Below are positions 22,076 to 33,989 of a DNA stretch of 64,000 bases, one piece after another. This DNA comes from Hippasteria phrygiana (Eukaryota > Echinodermata > Asteroidea > Valvatida > Goniasteridae). Below the pieces are notes generated by a model. It saw nothing but the letters and a program-made list of their open reading frames with translations, did no database searches and was not told the origin of the DNA. The number at the start of each line of letters is the position of its first letter. The stretch's first letter is position 1. The position numbers and the translations under genes are program-made. The stretch is from NCBI GenBank assembly GCA_037893225.1, contig JAZGUH010000329.1, positions 248,001 to 312,000 on the forward strand, in the 5' to 3' direction.

Positions 22076-22424
22076 GCTCTTAAATTTAAAGCATGGTAGT
22101 GGTAGGGTCGGGGTAGGATGCAAGCGTAGTGGGTGCTAGCGCTAATACTACACAGTATAACCAAGTCAGATTTTCAGAGTCATATTCACAAGACACCAGA
22201 ATGAAGATTATTTTGGGATGGAACCATTACTGACTGAACCGTACTACATACATGTACAACTTACCCTTGGCTTGTTGATTTTATTTGAAGGGCCACCCAT
22301 GTCTAGTTGTGTTTCTTCTAACTTATCCCACTGAAAATGACTCTGTACAAACAGTGAAAATAAAACCACAGTGGCTATCGTTACAAGACCTTTTAATGCC
22401 TTTATTTAAACCCAAATAAAACAA

Positions 22425-22655
22425 TCACAATTAGGCAGTTGTAATCAAGTCAATCACAAGTCAGATCAAAAGGCATGCAGATCACAAGGCAATCACAGTC
22501 ACAAGCTACATGTACATGGGATAAACAATGACAAAGGAATGCTTTTGTTATTTAGTGTGTTTGAATAGCTTGTTACATGGCTTAAGACCAGACTTGTGAT
22601 GAAGTGACTTGTGATGACTTGTGATTGACTTGATTACAATTCTGTTTACATGTAG
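22425..22655 (+). mobile_element. MITE family B copy
   Basis: CAGTTGTAATCAAGTCAATC at the left is inverted as GATTGACTTGATTACAATTC at the right. The inner GGGATAAACAATGACAAAGG block is shared with the 63.7-kb copy. Confidence 0.65.
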
Positions 22656-22675
22656 GTTGATGAATATGTTTAGCA

Positions 22676-22765
22676 AAGAAACTGTCTGAAGTGAGATGTG
22701 AACCTGGGACCTCCAGATTGTCGTAACAGGGCTTTACCAACTGAGCTATCAAGTTTTACACAACA
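22676..22765 (-). mobile_element. tRNA-derived SINE fragment
   Basis: Plus-strand GATGTGAACCTGGGACCTCC and ACCAACTGAGCTATCAAG are the reverse of a tRNA-like A and B box unit. It is diverged from the other copies and lacks a closed acceptor stem. Confidence 0.5.
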
Positions 22766-23988
22766 CCTGAATAGATCCTTGTCATTTGACTGGGGGAATT
22801 TACTCACATGACATTGAATCATTATTTAGCCACATTTACGTGATAATTATTTCATCGTGCAATTTGGTTCCATTCAAAGTGTAGTTTGGTTCCATTTGTT
22901 TCGCTCCATTGCTGGCGAGCCTCGATATCGATCGTGGAGTGCGAGTGTTACGCATTGACCATACAATGTATATGTACATGACCGACCGTACGGACCATGT
23001 CAATCGCAACCTTTGAACACGAACCCCGACACGAAGTTAAATTAAAGGTAAACCCAAGTATTTTTTTTGTAAAATTTTTAAATGACAAGGAACTATTTAG
23101 TGTATAAAAAAAATAAAAAATCGGTGAAAGATTGACTGTCCCATTTAACTCAGCTATGCCTCGTTTAATGTTCACCTCATGAAAATATTCCTTCCATTGC
23201 ACTCATAAACATTCATTATTTGTATAATCATTACCCGTACTATTATTTCTTTCTGGGAATGAAACCAAGGATCCCTCAAAAGCGCCCTGGGCACTGTAGC
23301 TTGTAAGCCTGAAGAAACCTGTAGAGCGAAGACAATGAGAAGAAGTTAGTTTTAAAGGTGGGAGGAAAAACTCCAAAAGAATGTTCTGGGGAAAACCCAC
23401 GGAATCAGGTAGGGACTGTATTGGCCCAAGGGAGATTCGAAACAGGATCATAGCGGTGGAAGAGGAAAGAACCACTACACCAAGCAGACTCCCCCTATAT
23501 GTTGGCTGTCTCCCAAAAAGGTATCTCTGTGCTCAAAGTTGTTAGTCAGAAGCTACATGTATTATTATAAGAATGGCAGCTATAAAGTTTAATGTGCCAT
23601 ACAGCATCGAAAAGAATTACATGATAATCAGCTCTGCATTATGGATTCACAAACTGAAAAGTGGTGTACTGCATGGCCAATTACAAGTTTAAAAATTGGT
23701 GTAGAGATTTCTGTAAGAATAATTGCCGCTGATGGACTTCAAATATTACAAATGCAGTATTTTAACTTGAAAATGGACTTACATAGCGTTGAACATGGTA
23801 TTTACTCTTGTTTTGTTATTAGCATCAACCACAAGAGCAAGCGACCACGTTTCTTTTGTGGAGAACAAACATAGAAAACCAGGAAGAAGTAAAAGTTGCT
23901 TCACTAAAAAACAGTAAACAAATCTGAGAGTGACCATCAGTTTCAGTCAAAAATACTCAATAGATTTCGCAACGATGATGTAGGTCAT

Positions 23989-24204
23989 TTGTGTAGAACA
24001 GATCCCACGATAATTCACGTTGGCAAAAAGTGGGGAAAGTCAGTCAAGAGATATCAGAGTGTTATCATGAATGACATGCGGAGATTAGGACAGCTCATTA
24101 TCAAGGCCAGATTTGTTTCTCAAGAATACCATTTCTGTGGGGAAGACATTTTGAAGCGACAGAAATTCAGTACACTTGAAGAGGCGGCTGCATGCTTTGA
24201 CTGA
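23989..24204 (+). pseudogene. Unrecognised 71-codon open frame, possibly gene or TE relic
   Basis: The frame reads CRTDPTIIHVGKKWGK, then NDMRRLGQLI and DILKRQKFSTLEEA, then TGA. The composition (charged, few low-complexity runs) looks like real protein. I do not recognise a family. The frame upstream (23641-23874) may be another piece. It ends about 90 bases before a Tc1/mariner element. No start, splice site or homologous neighbour was established. Confidence 0.3.
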
Positions 24205-24295
24205 AAAACCAGAGGGTGGCCTATCTAAAAGCAGGTTTGCAGCTGTCTCTTGGGTATCTTCTCAAGAAAGCAGCCAAAGTAATGAAGGCAGTCTA

Positions 24296-25284
24296 AACAC
24301 AACACAAAAAGTAAGTTTCCCCCCTAAATGACCCCTCACAGTTTCTTTAGTAAGAACTTTTCAAAGATCACATCTAGTGAAAAATAGGCAACTGTTGTGT
24401 GAAAACTGAAGGCATCCTTTTATTCATGGTTGACTGAGCTCAAATTGAAGACAAAATGACCCAATTTCAAAATTCACAAGACTGTGTGTGCATGCCTGTA
24501 TGATGGCAGAAAACGTGTGTGGCGTCGAAGTGGAGAACAGCATGCTGAGTGTTGTGTGCAACCTGTGACATCCTTCGGTGGCGGAAGCATCATGGTCTGG
24601 GCTGGGATAAGTCTTGTCAACAAAACACCACTTGTTCAGCAGATCAATGGCAATCTGAATGCGCAACGATATGTTGACGATATCCTGCGTCCATATGTTG
24701 CACCGTATGCCGCAGCCCATGGTGATGGATTCGTCTTCATAGACGATAACGCCCGTCCTCACAGAGGGAGAGAGGTGAACGCCTTCTTGGCTCATGAGGG
24801 GATCCAGAAAATGGTTTGGCTGGCAAATTCACCAGACCTCAATCAGGTCTTTGGGACCTGCTCAAACGATGTGTATGCCCGTATCCAAGCAGAAAGCACT
24901 CTGGAGGATTTGTCGCGATTACTGCAGGAAGAATGGATGGCTAATCCCTCGGCAGCGGGTGACCAGACTCATCAACACCATGAGAAGATGATGTGTGGAG
25001 GTCATTGCCAAGCGTGGTGGATACACACGTTATTGAACATTAATGTTAATCTGCTTCTCAGTCATCTGCAGTAATAAAGTCACTTTTGTGAATTTTGAAA
25101 ATGGGTCATTTTGTCTTCAATTTGTGCTCAGCCAACCATGAATAAAAGGATGCCTTTAATTTTCACACTACAGTTGCCTAACACCAACAGAAATATTGTT
25201 CACTAGATGTGATCTTTGAAAAGTTCTTACTTAAGAAACTGAGGGGTCATTTAGGGGGGGGGGACTTACTTTTTGTGTTGTGTT
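24296..25284 (+). mobile_element. Tc1/mariner element, internally deleted
   Basis: Both ends read AACACAACACAAAAAGTAAG inverted, flanked by TA (24294-24295 and 25285-25286). The terminal inverted repeats are long, about 190 bases, running to the CAAAATTCACAAGACT / AGTCACTTTTGTGAATTTTG region. The element is 989 bp and holds only the C-terminal part of a transposase. The long inverted repeats and short core indicate a non-autonomous or dead copy. Confidence 0.85.
24484..25074 (+). pseudogene. Tc1/mariner transposase, C-terminal relic
   Basis: An open frame of 196 codons with typical transposase words: GGSIMVWAGIS, FIDDNARPHR (the second catalytic aspartate) and WLANSPDLN. The N-terminal DNA-binding half and the first catalytic aspartate are absent. 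After SPDLN the usual PIE/LWD segment that supplies the third acidic residue is deleted, and the frame runs into QVFGTCSN at about 24841, so the protein cannot be active. DD34E-type ancestry is inferred from family knowledge. Confidence 0.8.
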
Positions 25285-25299
25285 TACATACATTTAGCA

Positions 25300-26020
25300 C
25301 ATTGTACACAAGCACGGCACAATAATTAAGGAAGACAAATAGATTGCAGAGTAGTAAGTGATGTACATGTACATGTATATTCATTCAAAAAATTATTTTC
25401 TTTCAATGTAATTCGTTTAGGGGGGGGGGGGGTCCATTGAATTGAATTTTTCAGTAACAGCATGGACATAAAGGTTTAAGTTTAAATTTGTGTAAAAAGG
25501 CCTACAATGCTCAAGAACAGTGGGTTAAATTTTTGCATGGATTTGAATTTTTGTTTTTGGTAAACAACAAATATAAAATTTGCAGGTTGAGTCAATTTTG
25601 ATAAAGAATGAAATAAGGCCATGAGAATGAAAGTATGAGTTTACCGTCCACCGCCCGCATGCCGTCAGAGCCCCCGCCAAAAAATTTCAATATTTCAAAA
25701 TATTTCATTATTTCCAATTAAAAATTCTGTCCATCCAGAATTCCAAACATGCTTTTGCAATCGAAAAACGCTTTATTTGCATCCTTCAATTTGGTTGTGG
25801 TGATTTTTCTGACCGGCAACTTCACGAAATCCCGCGCAACCAACCTGTATAACCATGGTATAACCATTTCGCTGCCGTACGTCGGATGATGGCATGGATG
25901 TGGCATCATGCCAAATCCATGCCATCACCCGACGTATGGCAGCGAAATGTATGGTGATAGTACTAGGCTGAAGTTTAGAGTGGTTCTCGTCTTTGCGTAA
26001 GGCTCCGCTCTGCAATACAA
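25300..26020. other. Intergenic, with a strong hairpin
   Basis: No gene seen. A G tract lies at 25421-25432. The hairpin at 25853-25957 is reported separately. Confidence 0.5.
25853..25957 (+). repeat. Long near-perfect hairpin
   Basis: ACCATTTCGCTGCCGTACGT at the left pairs with ACGTATGGCAGCGAAATGTA at the right, with GGATGATGGCATGGAT and ATCCATGCCATCACC further in. Arms are about 40 bases and the loop about 14. It is probably a small foldback transposon. Antisense open frames over it are shadows. Confidence 0.75.
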
Positions 26021-26072
26021 TTGCGTAGCGTAGCATAGCGTAGCGTAGCGTAGCGTAGCGTAGCGTAGCGAT
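26021..26072 (+). repeat. (TAGCG)n microsatellite
   Basis: About ten tandem copies of GCGTA/TAGCG, with one CATAG variant. Confidence 0.9.
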
Positions 26073-26769
26073 AGAGATGACGAACCAGTCCAGCTGCTGT
26101 TCTGCGAGACCTATGCGTAGTAGTACGCACGCTCTGATTGGTCGATGGACACTACGCGCAAAAATATCGGCCAATAGAAATCGTTTTCTATCTACGATCG
26201 CCATGGACAACACTGCCTCAGTAACCCGGATGCCCGTACTTGATTTCTCAATTTATTGAACGAATGCGGTACTTTCAATCAATCTCAATCTAGCATTAAA
26301 ATGACGAGTCTGAAGTAAATACTTGAATAAATACTTGAAGAATGTTTTGATGAAGCCTGCAGATATAAAAAAAATAAAACGATGGCATGCATTTAAGAAG
26401 ATATCCGATGATTGCTGGCAATGATCCCATGTGATGCATTATATGATGACCGAGCAGCCGATCGTTCCATACTTGGTCACGTGACTCAAGTGGCGGGCGT
26501 TTTCAACATGTTCAAAGGCGGGAAATTGAAAAATAATGAATAATGAATAATGAAAAAAAAGCCTCATCACTTTTCAAAATGTCTCGAACAGTAAACTCAT
26601 ACTTTCATTCTCATGGCCTAAGTTAGGGTGGTCAGCAGTTTTGGGTTTTGTTTGTCCAAATATTACAAACTTGGTATCATTGGAAAGAGGTTCCAAAAAG
26701 AAAACTAATGGTAGCAATTATAACTTAGTTTATACCTTAACCCTAACTCCCTACATCATTTTCCCCCCA

Positions 26770-27125
26770 TGTAACCTGAATCCTCCAACATCCTCTGATT
26801 TCAAAGTGCTAAAACTCCATATAACCTGAATCCTCCAAAATCCTCTTATGGGGACCATAGCATGAATCCTCCAAAATCCTCCAGTTTTTTTTGGCATACC
26901 CCTAGTAACCTCAATTCTCCAAAATCCTCATCTATCACATTGAGCCTGATAACCTGGATCCTCCATATTCCTGCAGGGGCAAAAACCCCTAGTAACCTCA
27001 ATCCTGCAAAATCCTCCGATGCATCAACTTCCAAGTGCCCTCAATCCTCCATATTCCTCCATTTTGCAAAGAGGATTTTGGAGGATTTGGGAAGGTTAGG
27101 GTTAAAGTATGGTGAAGTTAGGGTC
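26770..27125 (+). repeat. AATCCTCCAAAATCCTC repeat field 1
   Basis: Irregular spaced repeats of CTGAATCCTCCAAAATCCTC, each followed by different short text. The field closes with the inverted form GAGGATTTTGGAGGATTTGG and GGTTAGGGTTAAAG, and is preceded by TACCTTAACCCTAACTCCC. The whole block is thus bounded by inverted telomere-like words. Confidence 0.8.
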
Positions 27126-27299
27126 CTTTAAAGGGGCATGCCCGGCCCTAATTATTCCGCAGGCATGGTGCGGGGTGTAAAAAAAAAAAAACTCCAAAAA
27201 AGCAGCTCAAAATATTTGAGAAAGGTCTGAAAAACATTTTTAAGTTCATTTAGATGAGATCATATCACCTTAATTTAAATTAGTATTCTCATCAGGTCC

Positions 27300-27690
27300 C
27301 CTTTAAAACCCTAACCCCCCTAGAGCCTTTTTGCTAGGAACCATCCTCAATCCTCCAAAATCCTCCGATTACCCTGCCCCAAAAAATGCATTCATCCTCA
27401 ATCCTCCAAAATCCTCATGTGCTTTAAACACCGTCCATCCTCAATCCTCCAAAATCCTCTGCTTAAAACACCATTCACCCTCAATCCTCCAAAATCCTCT
27501 TTAAAAAAAATGCCATTCATCCTCAATCCTCCAAAATCCTCCTTGCTTGAAACACCATTCATCCTCAATCCTCCAAAATCCTCTTTAAAAAAAAATACCA
27601 TTCATCCTCAATCCTCCAAAATCATCCAAAACTGCAAGGAGGATTTTGGAGGATTGAGGTGGGTTAGGGTTAATGGGGTAGTCCTTTAAA
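27300..27690 (+). repeat. AATCCTCCAAAATCCTC repeat field 2
   Basis: Starts AAAACCCTAACCCC, contains about nine ATCCTCAATCCTCCAAAATC units at 40-50 base spacing, and ends with the inverted GGATTTTGGAGGATTGAGG and GTTAGGGTTAATGG. It has the same architecture as field 1, 170 bases away. The antisense open frame over it is a repeat artefact. Confidence 0.8.
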
Positions 27691-27699
27691 TAGCTGGTC

Positions 27700-29700
27700 T
27701 ATGTGTAGATTTCCTCGCAGCTGTCGTATTTAAGGTTGAACCAGCATGGAAACCTTGCATTAAAATTCACCAAACTGGCTTTTTAACTTTTAGTTTTAGC
27801 GTGTAAGGATATCTTCAAAGTATGGAAGTCTTTCATGACAGACAACATTTCTCCAATATGTAGGTTCCAGTGGGAACAAACTTTTTTTCCTTTTTTTTTT
27901 GGCCTCATGCAGAGATGTACAATGTACAATGTACAATGTATATATATAGGCCTAGTTAGGCATAATAAAAAATAATTGACATGCAAGTGCATGGAAAGAG
28001 TATTGGTCATAATGTAAATTTCACCAATAAAGCAATCATCGCCTCAGTCACCAAAAAGTTACTCCAGTAATCGCAGCATTATTGCTTCATGCATACAGCA
28101 TGGGGGAAGGAATAGGCAGCTATTGTGACACCGCCGCCATATTTTATTCACCTTGCCGAAGGCACCCCGACAACAAAACCCCCCGGCATCAAAAAGCGTC
28201 ACGGGAAACATACCAACAACAAAAGTTACACAAACTCCTGAAATTCCACCCTTTTAGAAACTACCCCTTTTTTAGTCTTTCATGAACTTTCATGATTTTT
28301 AACAATTTAGCAGCCCCAAAATCATGAAAATCTGTACCTTTATTTCATCTGAAAAGATCTCCAAAATCGGAAGGAAAAACACAAACGAACGTATATATGT
28401 TCGTGGTATGAGTCAAAAGAGATTTTCTTCGTCTTTACGATGATGTCATTTCTATTTTTATCCGACCAAATCTTGGCAAATCTCGTCACAAAACATGAGT
28501 GAATGTCACGTGCTAAAAACAAGGTGGCCACTTTCTGGGCAACTGCGCGATCACAACTTTCTGGGAATAAACATCGTTTTCAACACCAGATTTCACTTTT
28601 TTGTATACGGCGACCATCAAAAAGAAATATATCATTGGAAACATCCATCTTTTCTCTCCGAAATCACCTCATCAGAGTAACTTTTCGAGCTTCAAAAAAC
28701 GGTAAAACGGCGCAAGTTTGCAACACACTTTTGCACGCAAACAGATATAAAATGACGATCGACCCCAACACGCTGACCTCCCTGGAGGAAGGATATGCCC
28801 TACCTAAGTACAAGTGCACATCACGAAAGCACAGCCCTACGCAAAAGCTCTGAAATTTATGGTAAAAATAAAATTATGTTGACTACATACAAAAACTTAG
28901 TACATACACAGTACTTTTTAATCATGTACCATGTGTACTGTAGGCTATACAAAAAAATACAGGCCTACAGTACTACTACTGCAAGCACAGTATATTCATC
29001 GTGTCCGATTACTGGACATGCTGGACAAATAATAACTGCGAGTCTAGTTTTGGGGGGAATTTAAGAAATATTCCCCTCCAAATTCCAGCAGCGCCCGTAC
29101 AGAAATAAAAGAGTGTGAAAACAGACTTCAAATTCCCAAAATGCCATTTGTTACTGAACAGTAGTGAAAAAAAAAAACAGCAATCACTTACCAGTCATAT
29201 GCCACTTGCCAGTTATTAATTACACATCGTACACGTGAGAATCCGTACACAACATGTGCAGCGTACAGATGAACTGGTTCTCATTGTATTTATACATAGC
29301 TTTTTCGTTGCGCACGTCTGGATTCAGGATATATGGAGCGCCAAATGTTCAGAAATAGTATATTCTCATTAACTTTGTTTAGAGACCCGAATCGGGGGGC
29401 GGGGAACAGTGATGAGGTGGGGTAATAGTAATTTCAAGTGTTAGAGTGCATGTCTTTCTTTTCATTAAAACTTACAATTATCGCAGCCTTCTTTTAACGT
29501 TTGATGTATAGCACTATAGACACGACACCATTTATGTCACAATTTTGTAATAATAGGTTTGGATTTTGTATTTTGTATGTGTGCGTGTACGTGCTAGCAC
29601 GATAACAACAGCAACACGTATAGGCCTACATAGCCTGCAAACGAAGTCTGAAAAATGTTTTGACAATAGGCCTTGTGATAGTCCATTTATGTAATAAGCA
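27700..29700. other. No gene established
   Basis: AT-rich sequence with a short TGTACAA run near 27916-27940. A 34-codon frame beginning ATGACGATCGACCCC at 28752 looks coding-like and is listed as a finding only. Confidence 0.4.
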
Positions 29701-29715
29701 CCCGTCTTGAAAACT

Positions 29716-29918
29716 CATATGATGCACGATATGGGGCAGAGCGAACCCCCCCCCCCCCCCCCCCCCCCTCATTTGTGTTGGTCATTGTGTTCCCGGAATC
29801 TCAGGAATTCTTTTCAGAAGTCTAGGGGGGATGTGTTAGGTAACAATAGTCTCGAGAGTGTATAGGGTATAGGGACAAAAAGGGGGGTACCCCTCTGCCC
29901 CATATCGTGCTGGGTATA
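29716..29918 (+). mobile_element. hAT-like MITE, family A, complete copy
   Basis: 203 bp, with ends CATATGATGCACGATATGG and CCATATCGTGCTGGGTATA and an exact 8-bp target duplication TGAAAACT (29708-29715 and 29919-29926). A long C tract lies after the left inverted repeat. Confidence 0.85.
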
Positions 29919-30347
29919 TGAAAACTGGTTGTACACAGAGAGACAGACACCCACGTTTAAATAATCCAAAGTCTTTTTTAGACTACCTGCAAAAAGACAC
30001 GCATGCGCAATTCAAAATCAAAACTCGTGTGTAAGTGGAAGAAAAGCGCGTGATTGTGAGCGTATTTCAATTTCAATTTCAATTTCAAAAGAACATTTAT
30101 TTCCACACTCTTTCACATTGGATATTTTGTGCATGTACATTAAAATGGGTGTGGAGGCATCATCCTAAAAGCCGAAGCTTGTGGTGGATGTGCCCAGTAA
30201 AACAAAGACCAATTAATTACAAGAGTATTAATTACAATAATTAAATATATGCATGAATCGTTTAAACATATTAAGCATACTAGACAACGAATACATGACA
30301 CAGATCAATGAGAGCTACAGACCATTGCAACTTTAACAAATACAAAG

Positions 30348-31049
30348 TTAAGTACTCTGGGAGCTGAGTAAGAATGATTTTAGTTTACATTTAAATGAGT
30401 TAATTGAAGGGTAGTCAGTTACAGACGATGGAAGATAGTTCCAGTTTTTTGGGGCAGAGAAAAAAATGGTATGTTGAAAAAGAGTTGTTTTAGCTCGAGG
30501 TATGTGTATTTTGGATGCAGACCTGGTATTATAGTTATGTATGGAGCTATTACATTTAAAAAGGTTATGTAACGATTCAGGAAGTTGATTGTTAACAAAT
30601 TTATACATAAAAACATCTTGTTGAAAGACATTGATATTGGTAAGAGACAAAAGATTATATTTCTTAAATAAAGGAGTGGTGTGTGCATGAAAGTTGGCCT
30701 TACATACAATTCGAATTGCCTTTTTCTGCAGTTTAATTAGTCTATCAAGATTAGATTTGTAAGTATTAGCCCAAATAATGTTACAGTAAGAGAGGTAAGA
30801 GAGAATTAATGAACAATACAAGGTACGTAAAATGCTAGATGGAAGAATGTACTTCAATCTACTCATAATACCAATATTTTTTGAAATTTTGTTTTCTAAT
30901 TCTTTTATGTGGAATTTCCATGAAAGACATTCATCGATATAGACCCCTAGAAATTTGGTATGGGACACTTGCAGTATAGGCTCATTATTAATTATAACTT
31001 GACAATTAGCTATATTTAACTTCTTTTTGCTATTTCGAAAAACCATCAA
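30348..31049 (-). pseudogene. LINE ORF2, C-terminal part (frameshifted)
   Basis: 233 codons starting just where the RT frame stops: KFLGVYIDECLSWKFHI, the IMSRLKYILP region, KAIRIVCKANFHAHT, HNYNTRSASK, and FFSAPKNWNYLP near the end. This is the usual thumb and C-terminal portion of CR1/L2-type ORF2. The overlap at 31046-31049 marks a frameshift. Confidence 0.8.
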
Positions 31050-32611
31050 TGTACATTTTTTAAATTAAGTGACAATCTGTTAGCCTGGAGCCAAATAGAT
31101 ACTTTGTTTAATTCAAGATGAATAAAATTTACAATAGATTCTAGATTTGTATCGTTACTTGAGTAAAATATGTTTGTGTCGTCAGCAAACAGGATAAAAG
31201 AAAGGACTGTCGAAGCATGGCAGATATCATTTATGTAAAATGAAAATAACAATGGTCCAAGAAGAGATCCCTGGGGTACTCCACATGTACTAGTGCTAGG
31301 AGAAGAGTAGCAGGAGTCTATTTTCGTATATTGATTCCTATTAGAAAGATAACTACAAAACCAGTCAAGAGGAGTACCTCTTATACCATAGAAATTGAGC
31401 TTATGTAACAAAATATTGTGATTTATAGTATCAAACGCCTTTGATAAATCTAAAAAGATACCAATAGATGTACAATTAGTCTCAAAACCTTTGGTGATTT
31501 TATGGACCATGTCCATTACGGCCATGTCGGTAGAGCGATTACACCTAAATCCATATTGACCGTTGTACAAGATATTCAATTTGGATAGAAAGGAAGAGGT
31601 TCTAATATAAACTATCTTTTCAAGTAATTTTGAGAAGCACGACAAAACAGATATTGGTCTGTAATTGCCTGTTTCACACTTATCTCCAGTTTTAAATATA
31701 GGGGTCACTTTTGCGGTTTTGAGTTTGTCGGGAAAAATACCCGTAGAAAGAGACAGATTACAAACATGACATAATGGACAACTAACCTGGGAGATAACAG
31801 ATTTAAAAACATCAGGGCTTATGTCATCGGATCCGGCACTTTTACCGTTCTTAAAGGATTTAGCAATATCACAGATCTCATTCTGGTCAGTAGGATAAAA
31901 ATAAAGTGATTCGGAATAGTTGCCTTTTAAAAATTCTCTGAAAGAAGTTTGAGGTCGGGGTATTTTATTATTTAATGAAGGGCCAATGTTAGTGAAATAA
32001 TTATTAAATATATTAGCTATCTCATTGGGATTGTTGACTTGTCTACTCTCATGGTTGAGCTTCATGTCTGACTTACAATAACCAGTTCTTTTGTTAAGAA
32101 TAAGTTTGATAATCTTCCATGTCTTTTTTACATCATTTTTAGCATTATCAAATTTATCTTTATAATATTTAGCCTTGGCTTGTTTTATCAGTGTATTTAA
32201 TTTATTACGATAAGTTGTGTACTTCTGCTTATTTAAGGGAGTTGGTTTGTTAATATACTTTTTATACAATCTATGTTTATACTTGATAGATTTAATCAAA
32301 CCGGTTGTCATCCAATTTTTTAGTTTAGAGATTCTTTTAGATTTAACTTTTTGTATCGGAAAATGTTTGTCATATATTGACGTATACTTAGAATGAAACA
32401 AGTTAAAAGCCTGGTTCGGATCATCTTTAGATAAAATGTCACTCCAATCAGTTTCAGCTATATCATTCGAAAAGTTGGCAATATTACGGGCATTAATCGT
32501 TCTTCTAAATTGGTCGGCACAATGTCGAGTCTGGTAAGTATCTTTTAATGATGAGACTTGGAAGATCGGCAGATGGTCTGTAATTTCAGTAAATATGATA
32601 CCACTAGACAC
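31046..32611 (-). pseudogene. LINE reverse transcriptase domain
   Basis: 521 codons with the RT blocks in order: KVTPIFKTGDK, NYRPISVLSCFSKLLEK, QYGFRCNRSTDMA, FLDLSKAFDTINH (first catalytic aspartate), GVPQGSLLGPLLF, and ILFADDTNIF (FADD active site). The catalytic residues are intact, so this copy may be fairly young. The natural reading continues upstream without ATG toward the endonuclease frame and downstream after a frameshift. Confidence 0.9.
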
Positions 32612-32748
32612 GTCACCATCGATATTATTGGAAATGATGTTATCAATGATGGTGGCAGTCGTGTTTGTAATATACGAGTGGGTCTGTTGATTAATGGTCT
32701 ATGGTAGTTACTGAAAAGACTATTAACGAAGTTTTGAGTAGCTCGATG

Positions 32749-33378
32749 CTAATCGTGTTGCAAGAGATCGATCTTAAAGTCACCCATAAAAAAAGTTAAT
32801 TTATTTTCTTGATTAATTTGTTGGAGGAAGACATCAAATGCATCTGCAAAAGCAGCAGGATTAACCTTGGGTGGCTTATATAATACGCCGACAATAATAT
32901 TCTTTTGCCCTGAACGTGGAATTTCAATAAAAGGTGATTCACAAATATTGTTGTCTAAACTCAGGTCGTTTCTTGGGTTAAATACCAGGGAATCGTGAAC
33001 GTATAATGCCACGCCTCCACCAGCCTTGTCTTTTCTATTATTTGATAGGAAATTATAGCCATTCATTTCAAATGGTGGACTATTTTCATGAAGCCAAGTC
33101 TCGGTAAAACCAAGAATTGAGAATTGAAAACTCAGGAGATCAAGATAATCGCAAATACTGTCAAAAATTTTGTAAAAACTTCTTGCATTCAAATGGAAAG
33201 TAGAAAAAGTATTTTTGACGATTTTGTTCTTAAACTGTTCTTTGAATTGATCACAAAATAGATAATCGGAAGATTGATTTGTGTTGCAGTAAAAATTACT
33301 GTCAGGATCAATATCGGAATTACCTGGAAACTGGTTGTTAAACATAAGAGGATTAAGTCGGAGTTGTATGGGGCCCAA
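32749..33378 (-). pseudogene. LINE apurinic-like endonuclease domain
   Basis: 209 codons: FHLNARSFYKIFD, LGFTETWLHEN (acidic ETW), YNFLSNNRKDKAGGG, IIVGVLYKPP and FFMGDFKIDLL. In most active elements the last block reads GDFN; here it reads GDFK, which would damage the active site. The frame stops at 32749, and about 140 bases with breaks separate it from the RT frame. Confidence 0.8.
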
Positions 33379-33395
33379 ATAAGTTCAATTCGCCG

Positions 33396-33989
33396 ACGGA
33401 TCTCCTTGTATTTTTTAATAACAAATCGTGTTGGACTTTGATAAACTTTAGCTTCACTCAGGCACTAAAAAACCACTAATCCCGAAATATTTACCCTAGC
33501 TTTCGAGATTCAAACGTAGAAAGGCATCATTTATTTGATACGCAAAGTCTAACATGTTTTCATCATTTCAGAAACTGTTAATGCTTTATTTTTGCTTACC
33601 CGTTCAATGTCTACCCGTTTCAGCAAACTTGTAAAATCGATTTTATACGTTCGCTTTAACTTGTAATAAGGCTGCAGAGAAAGGACTGTATCGCCAACTG
33701 ATAACGTCATAAACATTCCGGGTGAACAAAATATAGAGCTCTTTCTTATTTTTTATTAACAGTGGGAAGGTTTTTTTTTTGGGGGGGGGGGGTGTCATAC
33801 GAACACTGTAAGCGTACTATCTCGGAAATGTACAGCAGATACTGTTCCAGATGCAATTTACCATGTATAAATATAAGTATATAATCAAAATTCTCAACTG
33901 AACAAATCGTCTTTTTCGTACTTGTACGAACAGTACATGTAGGCTTATATGCTGACACGTACAAGTTACAAATCTCAACCTCTCTAATA
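33396..33989. other. No gene recognised
   Basis: Between the LINE and the next SINE. It contains a T tract followed by a G tract at 33770-33792. Nothing else is supported. Confidence 0.4.

Larger units (their letters stand above)
30064..33395 (-). mobile_element. CR1/L2-like non-LTR retrotransposon, nearly full length
   Basis: On the minus strand it runs from an endonuclease-type domain (33378-32749) through a reverse transcriptase (32611-31046) to a C-terminal domain (31049-30348). It ends with a short 3' tail of GAAATT repeats (plus strand ATTTCAATTTCAATTTC at 30064-30090). The tail and the FADD-type RT place it in the CR1/L2/Jockey group; the exact clade is not certain. It carries at least two frame breaks. 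The 5' end is not sharply defined, and no target duplication was identified. Confidence 0.8.

Noticed and set aside
24424..24795. Antisense 123-codon frame
   Set aside because: Shadow of the transposase relic on the opposite strand.
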